Shown: one piece after another, positions 1 through 10,966 of the stretch
Numbering within the stretch: position 1 is the first letter of the stretch
Layout: every line of letters starts with the position of its first letter
Assembly: GCA_964036665.1 (NCBI GenBank)
Contig: OZ038530.1
Span: 7,082,501 to 7,146,500 of the forward strand
DNA length: 64,000 nucleotides
Direction: 5' to 3'
From: Gordius sp. MW1
Taxonomy: Eukaryota; Nematomorpha; Gordioida; Gordea; Gordiidae
The notes under the pieces: generated by a model
Told to the model about the DNA's origin: nothing
The model's input: the letters and a program-made list of their open reading frames with translations, nothing else
The model's database searches: none
Translations under genes and position numbers: made by a program

Positions 1-1
1 C

Positions 2-1786
2 GCCGAACAAGCTGCGCGTTCTAACAACACCCATTCTTTGTATAAAATTCTAAAAACTCTAACCACGAAATTCTCCAATAAACACAACTACCACTCGCTA
101 CATAACGACAATCGCAATCCCAACGACTCCTTGAACCAAACAAAGGTATGGGAAGAACATTTTCGATCAATCCTGACCATACCAATTCCATTTCCCTTCT
201 CTGATATATACTTAGAGTCTATTAATAACTTCAAATGTCCTCCCACCTCTTTTATTAAGGATGATCCACCGACCCTAGGCGAAATAAAGTCCGCAGTAAA
301 ATCTCTCAAACTACATAAAGCCCCAGACGGAGAGGAAATTACAGCCGAGGCCCTTAAGGCTGATTTTAACCTTTCATCCAAGCTCCTGCTCTCTCTCTTC
401 TCCAAGATCTGGACTCAGGAGTCCATCCCCCATTCATGGTCCACTGGCTTGCTTAGCAAAATTTACAAAAAAGGAGATCCTTCTATCCCTGACAATTATA
501 GAGGGATCACTATAATAAATAACATTTCTAAAATTTTCATAAAAATCATATACAGACGGATCTACCCTTATGTCGACAATAACCTAAAGACCAACCAGGC
601 GGGTTTTCGAAAGTCCAAAACAACTATTGAACACATTCTAACCCTCAAGAATCTAATGGACATTTCTTCCAAAGCAAAAACACCCCTAATCCTAACCTTT
701 GTTGACATCCATAAAGCTTTTGACTCACTCTCCCACCTCTACATATGGGAATCCTTATGCCTCATTGGTATCCCCAAAAAAATCATTAGACTTATCTTCT
801 ATCTCTATAAAGACATGAAGGTGGTCGTCAAACATCTGCACCACCGGTCCAACCCTATCTTAGTCAATTCTGGAGTTAGGCAGGGGTGCCCACTCTCACC
901 TCTCATATTCATCACTGCCATGGACCTCATAATAAAGAGATCGACACTTCCATTTGACGGTATCAACTTGGGTGAACAAAAAATATCTTCCCTCTTATTT
1001 GCAGACGATCTTTGCATAGTCTCCGACTCGATCTCCAGAACTCAGAACTTCATTGACAGATTCACCATGGAGACCCAGAAAGCGGGTCTAATGATAAACC
1101 CTAACAAATCCAATATCCTATCAATCAATTTACCATTGCAATCAAAACCCGTTCTCATTGATAATACTCAAGTCCCCATCTCAGATTCAGTTAATTATCT
1201 TGGAGTCACTCTCTCCTACGACACATACTCCCTTTTAGACATCTCGAATAAAATAGGAAAAGCCCTGAAAAAATTCTACTCGTGCTACTCTATATGGAAG
1301 TCGCATGAACTGGCCCAACCAACCCGCCTCCGCATGTTCAAAACCACTATCTTACCCATTCTACTCTATGGCTGTGAAACGTGGTCTCTCAAAGGCCCGA
1401 CTCTTAGAACGGCCCAAACAAAACTCAATAAAATGCTAAAGATAGTATGTAATATTTTCTACCCGGAAGTAATCAGCAACGTCAACCTCTGGACCCTTTG
1501 TAAAATCCCTCCCATTAAAAACGTAATAATTTCTCGGAAATGGAACTTCCTGGCACATCAGTCTAGACGCAGTGGTATTAACATATGTCTAAGTTCTATT
1601 TTTTGGAGACCCCCGCAATTACGAACCCTCAAATGCAGAGGAAGCTGGATTTATCAAACCTTTCAGCAACTCAGGTCCCTCAACCACGATTGGAATTCAC
1701 TCCTCCCTATAATGCAGGACAGGACGGATTGGAAAACCTTCTCTTCGTCCCACTTTCCCAAGTCGTACCCTCCCGTGACGAGATAA
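2..1786 (+). CDS. LINE (non-LTR retrotransposon) reverse transcriptase, 5'-truncated by window edge
   Basis: The frame is open from base 2 to a TAA at 1784-1786, so the protein enters from outside the window; the endonuclease domain expected upstream is not visible. The RT core is clear: KKGDPSIPDNYRGITI (finger region), FVDIHKAFDSLSH (catalytic Asp of motif A), GVRQGCPLSPLIF (motif B) and LLFADDLCIVS near nt 997-1029 (FADD-type catalytic motif C). It is followed by a thumb and by the ILLYGCETWSLKG signature common in LINE C-termini. The enzyme would copy its own RNA at a nicked chromosomal target. No internal stop interrupts nearly 600 codons, so this copy is comparatively young. The clade (Jockey/CR1-like versus another) cannot be settled by eye. 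Confidence 0.93.
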   Translation, partial: AEQAARSNNTHSLYKILKTLTTKFSNKHNYHSLHNDNRNPNDSLNQTKVWEEHFRSILTIPIPFPFSDIYLESINNFKCPPTSFIKDDPPTLGEIKSAVKSLKLHKAPDGEEITAEALKADFNLSSKLLLSLFSKIWTQESIPHSWSTGLLSKIYKKGDPSIPDNYRGITIINNISKIFIKIIYRRIYPYVDNNLKTNQAGFRKSKTTIEHILTLKNLMDISSKAKTPLILTFVDIHKAFDSLSHLYIWESLCLIGIPKKIIRLIFYLYKDMKVVVKHLHHRSNPILVNSGVRQGCPLSPLIFITAMDLIIKRSTLPFDGINLGEQKISSLLFADDLCIVSDSISRTQNFIDRFTMETQKAGLMINPNKSNILSINLPLQSKPVLIDNTQVPISDSVNYLGVTLSYDTYSLLDISNKIGKALKKFYSCYSIWKSHELAQPTRLRMFKTTILPILLYGCETWSLKGPTLRTAQTKLNKMLKIVCNIFYPEVISNVNLWTLCKIPPIKNVIISRKWNFLAHQSRRSGINICLSSIFWRPPQLRTLKCRGSWIYQTFQQLRSLNHDWNSLLPIMQDRTDWKTFSSSHFPKSYPPVTR

Positions 1787-1850
1787 ATACTAATTTTCGT
1801 CCTACCTAGCGCCACATCCCGTTCACTCTGTCAAGAGAATATCGTATTCA

Positions 1851-1902
<52 letters not shown>

Positions 1903-2093
1903 TGACTACTAACATACTAATCCATTTGTATATATACATATACTAACACACTAACCTACTAACAATTGAACACTTAACCTCTGGTTATCGTGGCCCGAGA
2001 TGCACCGCATAGGTGTCAGATGGGACTCAATCTTAGCTTGCCGATTTAGCTAAGCTCTTGAATGTCATCGGGGCAAATACATACATACATACC
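1787..2093 (+). mobile_element. LINE 3' untranslated region and microsatellite tail
   Basis: This follows the stop of the RT frame. It contains a pure (TA)n run at about 1855-1899 and ends in a short (CATA)n tail at 2077-2092, the kind of simple-repeat 3' end used by many LINEs instead of poly(A). The sequence just after about 2093 is AT-rich and unrelated, so the tail is taken as the 3' boundary of the element. No target duplication can be tested because the 5' end is outside the window. Confidence 0.6.
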
Positions 2094-3090
2094 TATAGGG
2101 GGTAGGATAATTGCTAGGGTTTCCCCCTTGACTACTCCCATGCTAGTTACACAACATAAAAATCTACTTTTTTGTAAAAAAAATAAAATTCATTTAAATT
2201 TAAAACCTCAATTTTACTCGCCGTTTTATAACGTATGTTTTGCATGTGATAAAAATTTGAAGAAGAAAAAGATAGTATTTTTTTAATTTGACAGAAGCTG
2301 GCTATGTAACAAGGGATTGTTTTGTAAAATGAAATGTGAACATTAAAATAATCAAATATACTTTAAAAATTCTATTATTAATTCAAAAATCCATATTGTC
2401 GTAAAGAATGTTTCCAGTTATAACAACAATTATCCTCGTCTAGGTTAGGCCTTCTTTAGTGTATTACTAATTTTATATTAATTTATTTGCTAAAATATAA
2501 AAGGCAAGGAGGGGGTTATAAAAATACCCAGGCCAATTGATGAACCTTAAATTAAATTCTGGCTACTACTATTAATATAAAACTATTGGTATTCTTTTCC
2601 ATATATAAATCTTTTCAATATCCATGTAAATATGATGACGTATTATGCATGTTTAATGTTATTATTACATACTAAACTCGGCATAAATAAATATACGCCC
2701 GAGAATGCCAATATTGTGAAATAATCTTCATCTCCTCCACTCCCGCCCCGAGGAAGATAGGGGTAGGGGTTTTACCTCGGCATAGCGCCATTGAAAAAAA
2801 ATCAATATAAAATGACGAAGGAATAATTTCCCCCTTTCCCCTTTTAATTGCTATATAATAATATTCGAATTCCAAGCGGTTTTAGCAGTAAACAAGCCGA
2901 AGTCATTTGGTGCATGACCGAACAGCGTGACAAAACAAATTGGAAAGTGAGCCCATAAATTGCATAGCAATTAAAAATCTACTCCTAATAGCTGAAAATA
3001 TTCAGAAAGAATTTTATAAAGTAAAGGAAATTGACACCTACATAAAGTTAATGATTAACGATAAAAAATAGAAATATTGGAATGGTGGAA
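2094..3090. other. AT-rich spacer, no gene seen
   Basis: No frame in this stretch resembles a known protein. The only recognisable item is one isolated copy of the CCCATAAATTGCATAGCAATT palindrome at about 2954-2974, which recurs at the edges of X-family repeats elsewhere in the window. Confidence 0.5.
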
Positions 3091-3094
3091 AGTA

Positions 3095-3425
3095 CGCCTC
3101 CGGTGAATATTCGATTCGAGATTCGATTCGATCCTTAGGTCTAAATATCGATTCGAATATTTACCTGGTGAGATTTGAAAACCCGAATCGAATCTTTAAA
3201 AAGGGATAAGAAAAATTATTTATACTTGATGGTTATTTTAAATATACAAAACAAAAATAATTAAGCTGTTTTAAATAATTTATTTTTGTTTATTCAAGCC
3301 TCCGGTCGGGCTATTTTACTTGGTTCGACCCGAGCCCGGATTTATTTATTAAATTTTGCCTGGACTCGGCCTAAAACTCTTTAGGTCCAGGTCGGTCGGG
3401 CGGTCCGTGTAGAAATCATATATAT
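3095..3425. repeat. Decayed subterminal-type repeats (ATTCGATTCGA and GGTCGGG motifs)
   Basis: Short motifs repeat here: ATTCGATTCGAG at 3110-3160, then GGTCGGGC, CGACCCGAGCCCGG and GGTCCAGGTCGGTCGGGCGG at 3303-3413. Iterated GGGTCGG-type motifs flank the ends of the better preserved hAT-like element at 58627-59708, so this is probably a relic of a similar DNA transposon. No terminal inverted repeat or target duplication was found. Confidence 0.4.
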
Positions 3426-3936
3426 CTACAAAACAATATGAGATGAGAGTCGTCTCCCTAAAGTTTCAGAGCATGAGGCACACTTGGAATGAAAATGTTA
3501 AATGAAAGGACGCGAAATTATGATTGAAGTGCGAAAATGTTAGGTAAAATCTCTTTTAAGGGTTGAGTTTGAATCAAAAAAGGTGCTTTAGTCGCGTTGT
3601 TCTCTCTAACAAAGGGTCAGAGCGTTACAAAACGGACGTTATGAAGGCTTGGTGGCCTGGATGAGGGTATTTAATTCATGTACCTTATGTATTTGAATTT
3701 GTTGAAAAGGCCTTGGGTATCAATATGCAGAAGTTGGAATCTCCAAAAATCTACTTTGGCAAAATTTATCTACTTTTGAGTTTCCTCTATACCCGTGGTT
3801 CCCCAAAAATTTTTACCCCACGATTTATTCTTAGAGTCCTGCAAAATTGTCGTATATGTGAATACGTGAAAGAAGAATAGTTTATTTTATTATAACTTTT
3901 ATTAATTGATATGCAATTTATGGGCTCGCTTTGTCC

Positions 3937-5080
3937 GTCCGTCGTTGGTTCAATACCCGGAGAGGACAAATTTTTTTTTAAATTAAATTAATATTTTGTT
4001 CTTGTTGATACCATTGATAATATGACTTTTTGACCGTCCGCTGGCTACTGACCAATGAAAAAAATGACCATTGGCCAAATTGTGATTCAAAATTTATTTT
4101 TTCGTTTTTTTGGCTCTTGTGTATTAATAGATTGTTTTTGGTACTAACCAATGAAAAAAATGACCATTGGCCAAATTGTGAATCAAATTTTTTTTTCTCG
4201 TTTTTTTTTGACTCTTATGATTGTTCTTGTTAGTACCATTTATAATATGGCTTTTTGGACGTCCGCTGGCTGTTGACCAATGAAAAAAATGACCATTGGC
4301 CAAAGTGAGATTAAAATCGATTTTTTTTATTATAATTATAGGCTAGTTATTTGGCTAACCATTAGAAAAGATCACCACTGGACAAAGTGATGGAACATTT
4401 GTATAAATAATTAACTAATTATATTGCATTTATTACCCCCCCCCCCTCCCCTATAGGCATTCTCGCCCCTTCCCACCTTTCTCGCCCATAAATTGCATAG
4501 CAAATATGCTACTTTTATACGGAGTATAGATGAGTTTCGTTCCCCCTTCCCCTCCCCCTTCCCACGAGGGCCGAAGGCCCGAGTTTGTATATCATTTTCT
4601 ACAGATTATATTATTGCTTTAATTAAATATTTTAATATTGTAAGCCAAAGCCGAGTTGATGAAAACCATATGTTTTACTTCTATTATTTTTTTTTGCCTT
4701 AAAATTTGTTTTATTATTCTTTATGTCCCATCCCTGGCCCTACTATTCAATAAGTCTTTTTCATTAGATTCTCTTTATTAGTAAAATGAAATTTCTTCGG
4801 CCCGAGCCCGACGTCTCAATTTTTATTTAGCCAGGGCTCGGACCGAGCGCGAAAGACGTTTTTTGCCAGACCTGATTTTTCTAATAAAACTTTTGCGCCA
4901 GAATCATATGTACTCGTTAGCAGAAAAGAGCCATGTAAATGTTTGTTTATTGCTTTTAGCTCAGCCCGATCCTGGTGCTTTGTTTTTGTATTGCCTGTCG
5001 GCAAATTGATCTTCTGTTGCCTAATAATGATTGATGTCCGTTTGTGGATTCGAATCCCGACGAGGGTAAATTCTTAATTG
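3937..5080 (+). repeat. X-family repeat fragment, first copy of a tandem duplication
   Basis: This begins with a tRNA box-B-like GGTTCAATACCCGGAGAGGACAA and continues into the minisatellite containing TGACCAATG...TGACCATTGGCCAAA (4035-4310). It then runs through a CATTCTCGCCCCTTCCCACC block (4458-4590), a GAGGGCCGAAGGCCC palindrome and a GGCCCGAGCCCGACGTCTC block near 4798. The whole order repeats about 1.13 kb later. Short open frames inside it are shadows of the repeat. Confidence 0.8.
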
Positions 5081-6240
5081 CTGGTTCGATACCCGGAGAG
5101 GACAAATTTTTTTGTTATTTATTCTTTTAAATTAATATATTGTTCTTGTTAATACCATTGATAATATGACTTTTTGGCCGTCCGCTGGCTGCTGACCAAT
5201 GAAAAAATGACCATTGGCCAAATTGTGATTCAAAATGTATTTTTTCGTTTTTTTGGCTCTTGTGTATGAATAGATTGTTTTTTGGTACTAACCAATGAAA
5301 AAAAATGACCATTGGCCAAATTGTGAATCAAATTTTTTTTTCGTTTTTTTTGACTCTTATGATTGTTCTTGTTAGTACCATTTATAATATGGCTTTTTGG
5401 ACGTCCGCTGGCTGACCAATGAAAAAAATGACCATTGGCCAAAGTGAGATTAAAATCGATTTTTTTTATTATAATTATAGGCTAGTTATTTGGCTAACCA
5501 TTAGAAAAGATGACCACTGGACAAAGTGATGGAACATTTGTATAAATAATTAACTAATTATTTTGCATTTAATACCCCCTCCCCTATAGGCATTCTCGCC
5601 CCTTCCCACCTTTCTCGCCCATAAATTGCATAGCAAATATGCTACTTTTATACGGAGTATAGATGAGTTTCGTTCCCCCTTCCCCTCCTCCCCCTCCCCT
5701 CTCCCTTCCCACAAGGGCGAAGGCCCGAGTTTGTATATCATTTTCTACAGATTATATTATTGCTATAATTAAATATTTTAATATTGTAAGCCAAAGCCGA
5801 GTTGATGAAAACCATATGTTTTACTTCTATTATTTTCTTTTGCCTTTAAATTTGTTTTATTATTCTTTATGTCCCATCCCTGGCCCTACTATTCAATAAA
5901 TCTTTTTCATTAGATTATCTTTGTTTTTATTAGTAAAATGAAATTTCTTCGGCCCGAGCCCGACGTCTCAATTTTTATTTAGCCAGGGCTCGGGCCGAGC
6001 GCGAAAGACGTTTTTTGCCAGACCTGATTTTTCTAATAAAACTTTTGCGCCAGAATCATATGTACTCGTTATCAGAAAAGAGCCATGTAAATGTTTGTTT
6101 ATTGCTTTTAGCTCAGCCCGATCCTGGTGCTTTGTTTTTGTATTGCCTGTCGGCAAATTGATCTTCTATTGCCTAATAATGATTGATGTCCGTTATGTAT
6201 ATTTATATGTTCTCACCCTTGTTTTTTGTTTGCCCATTTA
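5081..6240 (+). repeat. X-family repeat fragment, second copy of the tandem duplication
   Basis: This is near-identical to 3937-5080 in order and sequence. It starts with GCTGGTTCGATACCCGGAGAGG at 5080, has the CCATTGGCCAAA minisatellite at 5180-5450, the CATTCTCGCCCC block at 5590-5720 and the CCCGAGCCCGACGTCTC block at 5954. Small indels in homopolymers separate the copies, so the duplication is fairly recent. The B-box-like module sits at the junction. Confidence 0.8.
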
Positions 6241-6278
6241 GCACAGTATAAATCCTTCCATCTCATAGGCATTCTCGA

Positions 6279-7125
6279 TTAGAGATCTGCAACTTGCCCT
6301 TTTTAATAGGTCGGCATGTCCGTACCCGTTTTACAAACTGCTAGGCCCGTCCGAATTTTTTATAGCATTTAAGGCCCGTCCGTACCCGCCCACGAGCCGT
6401 GGCTGCCCGTTCAGATCTCTACATTTAAGGTTAATCAGTTATATTTTTCGCGATTTAATAAAACAACATTTATCATGATAATTTATTCAAATATTCAATG
6501 AATCAGTTTGAATAAAAATCACAAATGTTAAAGTAATAATAAAGCCATATAGCTAAGCCAAATAATCAAAGTAAAATTTAAAGAAATAGGTACCTTTTAT
6601 AGGCTAGCAAAAAGCGAATGAATAATTAAAAAACTATTTATTATTTTAAAATAATTGAACAGAAAAAAACTTTAAATTAATTTACAATAAAATTTTTTAG
6701 GCTTTGTAACTAAGTAGTTACACTTACTTACTATAAAAGATATTCAATTCAAATTTAGCGGTCAAAATTAATGTATGCGACAGGGCATGATATTACAAAA
6801 TTAATTTAAACAAATCATTCAGACAAAAAAGCAAATAAATTATTTGTAAAGGGCGTTCCTTATAAGTTTGTAATTAACTAGTTGAATTCTAAGACCGCTT
6901 ACAAAATTATAGGCCCGTGCGAGCCCGTTCTTATAATTTCAGGCCCGTTGGACCCCCTTTGTAAAATCTTCAGGTCCGTCCGAGCCCGCTTATAAAAATT
7001 TCCGGCTAGTTTTGAAAACTTCGATGCTAGTCCGTGGTTTTTTAGGCACTTCAAGCCCGTCCTTATCCGCTTTGAAGACTTTAGGCCCGTCAGTCCCCTC
7101 CGCGGGCTTGCCCGTGCAAATCTTA
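6279..7125. mobile_element. Non-autonomous hAT-like element with 8-bp target duplication
   Basis: An 847-bp insertion is flanked by perfect 8-bp repeats ATTCTCGA at 6271-6278 and 7126-7133. Its ends are related inverted repeats (TTAGAGATCTGCA on the left; GCAAATCTTA on the right). Its ends carry iterated GGCCCGTCCG motifs on both sides of an AT-rich core. An 8-bp duplication with subterminal repeats fits the hAT superfamily. There is no transposase frame. It landed inside an X-family fragment, whose continuation (CATAGCAAATGTGCTACGTT and TTATACGGAGTAT) resumes at about 7157. Confidence 0.82.
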
Positions 7126-7737
7126 ATTCTCGACTCCCCCCCCCTTCTCGTCTAGAAATCATAGCAAATGTGCTACGTTTATACGGAGTATATTGACGAG
7201 TCGCGGGTTTAATTACTTATGTTAATTTTGGCGCCATTTTAGCATTAAAATTGTGCGTTTTCGGACTGTGCCTTCGGAACCTTCTTGAATACAAGCACCA
7301 TTAATTTTTAGCCTCCTTAAAACGTCAGCTAAATCCCTGTTCTTGCCTGTCATTTTACCAATATTCTAGGACCCAAACTTGAGACCACTTTCGTTTCGGG
7401 AGAGAGCCATAGCCTTCGCCTATTTCCCACACATTACAGGGAATAACATACGTCGCGATGGAGGGGAACGCTCTAGCTCTATTGACACGTTTGTTGCAAT
7501 ATGCATTTTGGTTTATATGGAATGAGTTTTGATATCTCGCTTTTACAAGCTTGACAGAACTAGGTTAGGTTTAAGATGATGCCAAAAATATTGGTGAATT
7601 CAACTTTTGTTTTAAACCAAACTCGAATTGTTAAGTAAGCCTGGTATTTAAGCATTTCACTAGCACTCCCTCAAGGTCAAATCAATTTTTTCTGGCCCTC
7701 CAAGAATGTTGCCAATAGGTACCAGTAATTAACATAA

Positions 7738-7860
7738 CCATAGGCGTAGCCAGGAGGGGCGGCCACCCCCCCCCCCCCTAAATAGCAAAAAAAATGTTTT
7801 AATGCAAAAAGCCTTAAAAATTTTATGTTTTGCCCCCCCCCCCCCCTAAATGAACGTTTG
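7738..7860 (+). mobile_element. Fragment of a GGCGTAGCCAGG-type MITE
   Basis: ATAGGCGTAGCCAGGAGGGGCGGCC followed by poly-C runs and TTTTGCCCCCCC matches one end of the small MITE family seen at 56217, 58461 and 59244. A matching opposite end was not found nearby, so this copy is partial. Confidence 0.55.
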
Positions 7861-8489
7861 AAGATGATACCTTAAATTGTGGGTAATTTATCATAATTCT
7901 AACTTTTTTTAAAAAAAGGAATTTTTTATTAGTAATATTATAGTTTTAAGAATAATTAGGGTTTAAACCATTATAACCAGTAAAGAGTTAAGCAATACAC
8001 TAATTCATGATATCTATTTCTGCACACAATTTTGATCTACACAGGATACTTACAATCATCCTTATAAATTTTTGCTAAAAAAAGGTTTTTATGTAATGCA
8101 GGGCAGTAGCTAGTATTGAAATTCCAAATATTTTCATTTTATTGTTTTCACTTACTAAATAGTAATTATTTTAAAATGAGATTATAAAAAATTCAATGCA
8201 AATAGGTTATATTATAAATCAATAATAAAAAAGGGAATTTTTATACCATTGCTAACTATTTGTTAAAAAGATAGTGAAAAATTTTAAAGATTTCGTCCCT
8301 CGTAATCTTTAAGTGCTTCCGTTAATAAAACTTTTAAAAAAGATTGTGATAAGCTAAGTAAAATGTATAGCTAACAAAAATGTATATAAATACATCTTAA
8401 AAACCTTCAGTAAGTTAAAAAAATTAATGAAAACTTAATTCTTATAAATAGAAGCAGATTTATAAAAAGTAATTTATTTACATAATAAT

Positions 8490-8904
8490 TTAGTGACTCA
8501 ATACAAAACGCCCCTTCAATATTCTTCGCCTTAATATATCTCTCCCACCTCTTGTTTGCATTCTTTTGGCAAAACCATGTTTTTTAATGGTCTTAAGGAT
8601 ATTTGGATGATAAAAATTATCAATTCTTTTTGCTCCTCTTAAAAAAAATTGAAGAGGCACAGTTGTTAGAAGCAACGATTTTTCAGAATTAATCCCATTA
8701 TAATTTAAAGTTGATAGACTATTTTTGACGTTGAAAAATAGAGTTTTTGCGACTTTTGTTATGCTATAATATTATAATATAAAATATATAAGAATACTTT
8801 AATAACATTGTTTCCTTTAATATAAATATACCGCTGATTCCTGCAAATCGGTACATAGGCGCCTTAATTGCATAGACTGTGCTCATGCTGCTTTTGACCG
8901 CCAT
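8490..8904 (-). CDS. mrpl34: Mitochondrial large-ribosomal-subunit protein bL34m
   Basis: The C-terminal half is a clear bL34 protein: a Tyr-His-Pro-Asn segment, KKHGFAKRMQTRGGRDILRR, then RILKGRFVLSH before the TAA at 8490-8492. Bacterial and mitochondrial L34 share this layout and it binds 23S/16S-type rRNA in the large subunit. Proposed exons are 8832-8904 (ATG at 8904 in an AACATGGCGG context, donor GTATAT) and 8490-8752 (acceptor AAAAG), which join in phase to give about 111 residues. The basic, Ser/Leu-rich N-terminal part fits a mitochondrial targeting peptide. No in-frame ATG precedes the L34 core in the second exon alone, which is why an upstream exon is inferred. An alternative acceptor at 8764-8765 is out of phase. 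AATAAA lies shortly after the stop on the minus strand. Confidence 0.87.
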
Positions 8905-9245
8905 GTTGAAAAAATATAAGCAAACCAACTATTTCAACCTTATATAATAGTATTCTATATATACTTAGGCTATGATATATACTCACTATTTATTAAATTT
9001 TTATCCTAATTTTTTATATAATTTCAAGTTAAAACTTATGTCATATGATAAAAAATACTTTGTATAAACGATTAAATATTTTATCTTATGTTGTAATAAA
9101 AAAATTCTTTAAATATTAAAAAAACATTAAATTAATGAGAGAAATTTTGTTGAAATAAAGATTTATAATACGATTCCGGTTGGGGTTTTTATAAAGAGGG
9201 CCCGATTTACGACGGGTGGAACCCGCGAATCAAATAAAAATAACT

Positions 9246-9446
9246 TGTAGCGACATGAACATTGAGAATGTAGCAAGTCGACGAAACACATATGTTTTTA
9301 TCTTCCTCCAATTTCCTCGGTTCATATTATTAACGTTCGATCGCCTTTCGCTTATATGTTTGTTTGATTCCCTGTTGTTATAAAAAATTCATACTCTCCT
9401 AACTCAATAGTTTAAACATTACTAAAGTGGTGAATTAAATATTACA
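9246..9446 (+). repeat. Gypsy-1 5' LTR
   Basis: TGTAGCGACATG...AATATTACA, 201 bp, nearly identical to 13486-13685. The following TTGGTGACCG at 9447 is the likely primer-binding site region. Confidence 0.9.
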
Positions 9447-9467
9447 TTGGTGACCGTTCGACGTGAT

Positions 9468-10298
9468 ATGGATACACAATCGTCTGACAATTCAACTCTC
9501 TACAATGAGACAGCATCCAACACTCCCACCACGGCAAACACATCACCAGTATACATCAAGCTACCTACATTTCACCTCAGAAACATCCAAATCTGGATAG
9601 CTCAGGTCGACGCAATATTTTCCACTAGGAAAATCACATCACAAAGAGTCAAGTATGCTTACCTTTTAAAATCTCTCCCGGTTGAGATAGCCGATGAAGT
9701 GGCCGACCTTATACTTAACATCCCAGATGAAAACCCTTATGAGGTGTTAAAGCAAGCCTTAATCAAAAGAATGGGTGAGAGTGAAGCAAAAAGAATAGAC
9801 AAGCTGTTCAAGGACATATATTTGGGAGACAAAACACCGTCCCAATTGCTTAGGCATTTGAAGAGCATTGTCGGGGAACATCAAATGAGTGATAAAATTC
9901 TAAAAACCCTTTGGACACAAAAACTTCCAAGGGAGGTAACAGGTATCTTAACATGCGTAGGAGAAGAAAAGTCTCTGGCACATTTGGCTGAGGTGGCAGA
10001 CAAAATCTACGAGACATATACGGCCAACAGCGTAGCTTCCATAGCAAGTCCTCAAATGAGCCAAACAAACGAAGTCCAGGAACTGGTAAAAATGGTCGCA
10101 CAGTTGGAATTGAAAGTAAACCAGCTGGTCAATCAGCCACCACAAAGTAAAAGGGTTTGGATATCCTCAAGCAGATCACGGTCAACATCAAGACACCGTC
10201 GGGAAGAAATTTGTTGGTATCACCACATGTTCAAGGGTAACGCTCAAAAATGCACACAACCATGTGCATTTACCTCAAACTCCCAGTCAAAAAACTAA
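9468..10298 (+). CDS. Gypsy-1 Gag-like protein
   Basis: The first ATG after the LTR is at 9468. The roughly 276-residue product has a helical capsid-like body (LPTFHLRNIQIWIAQVDAIF, then KYAYLLKSLPVEIADEV and LIKRMGESEAKRI) typical of invertebrate Gypsy Gag proteins. It would assemble the cytoplasmic particle in which reverse transcription occurs. The C-terminal CWYHHMFKGNAQKC segment resembles a nucleocapsid knuckle. The frame overlaps the protease frame by 49 nt in a different phase, which fits either a programmed shift or decay. Confidence 0.85.
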   Translation: MDTQSSDNSTLYNETASNTPTTANTSPVYIKLPTFHLRNIQIWIAQVDAIFSTRKITSQRVKYAYLLKSLPVEIADEVADLILNIPDENPYEVLKQALIKRMGESEAKRIDKLFKDIYLGDKTPSQLLRHLKSIVGEHQMSDKILKTLWTQKLPREVTGILTCVGEEKSLAHLAEVADKIYETYTANSVASIASPQMSQTNEVQELVKMVAQLELKVNQLVNQPPQSKRVWISSSRSRSTSRHRREEICWYHHMFKGNAQKCTQPCAFTSNSQSKN

Positions 10299-10951
10299 CT
10301 GACCTTTCCATTCAGGCGACTTCCGGAAACGGTCATAAACCAAGTCGCCTATTCTACATCATTGATCGTACGTCAGGACATAAATTTTTGATTGACACAG
10401 GAGCTGACGTGTCCATCATTCCAAGACCCGTCAATTCACTTAAGGTACCAAATGGTCCAGTATTGCAGGCGGCCAATAATAGCTATATCTCTACCTATGG
10501 ACAAAAGATGTTGTCCATCAATCTAGGTCTGAGACGCCCAATACAGTGGTTATTTCTGATCGCCGAGATACACACCCCTATCATTGGAGCCGACCTCTTG
10601 CACCAATACAACATCATCGTAGATGTCAAAAACCAGCGATTAATTGATGGTCTGACTCACGTAACTTCAAAAGGAATTTCCACCCATCATCAAACGTTAG
10701 GAATCCGCATAGCTCTCTCGAGGCAGGACTCTAAGTTGGAATCTGTGATCAACAACTTTGCATCACTCCTAACTCCTTTGAATTTCACCCAACAAATTCC
10801 AACCAACGACATCTTTCACCACATAGCAACAAAAGGGCCGGCACAATACGCACGTCTAAGGCGACTTACTGCTGAAAAACTTAATGTTGCTAAGAAAGAA
10901 TTTGAATATATGTTGGAACTGGGAATCATAAGGAAATCTAAAAGCAACTGA
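10250..10951 (+). CDS. Gypsy-1 protease and N-terminal RT segment
   Basis: The aspartic protease active site LIDTGADVSIIP is at about 10388-10423, followed by the flap-side IIGADLL. The frame then enters the RT entry region (LRRLTAEKLNVAKKEFEYML). It ends at TGA 10949-10951, where related elements usually have Trp before a conserved Ala-Pro-Leu/Ile-His segment, so this stop is probably a TGG to TGA mutation. Protease would process the Gag-Pol polyprotein. Confidence 0.85.
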   Translation: MHTTMCIYLKLPVKKLTDLSIQATSGNGHKPSRLFYIIDRTSGHKFLIDTGADVSIIPRPVNSLKVPNGPVLQAANNSYISTYGQKMLSINLGLRRPIQWLFLIAEIHTPIIGADLLHQYNIIVDVKNQRLIDGLTHVTSKGISTHHQTLGIRIALSRQDSKLESVINNFASLLTPLNFTQQIPTNDIFHHIATKGPAQYARLRRLTAEKLNVAKKEFEYMLELGIIRKSKSN

Positions 10952-10966
10952 GCGGCACCAATACAT

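Noticed and set aside
4493-5899. Pairs of similar short open frames in the duplicated X fragment as a gene pair
   Set aside because: They match because the DNA is duplicated, and their texts derive from pyrimidine-rich repeat blocks.
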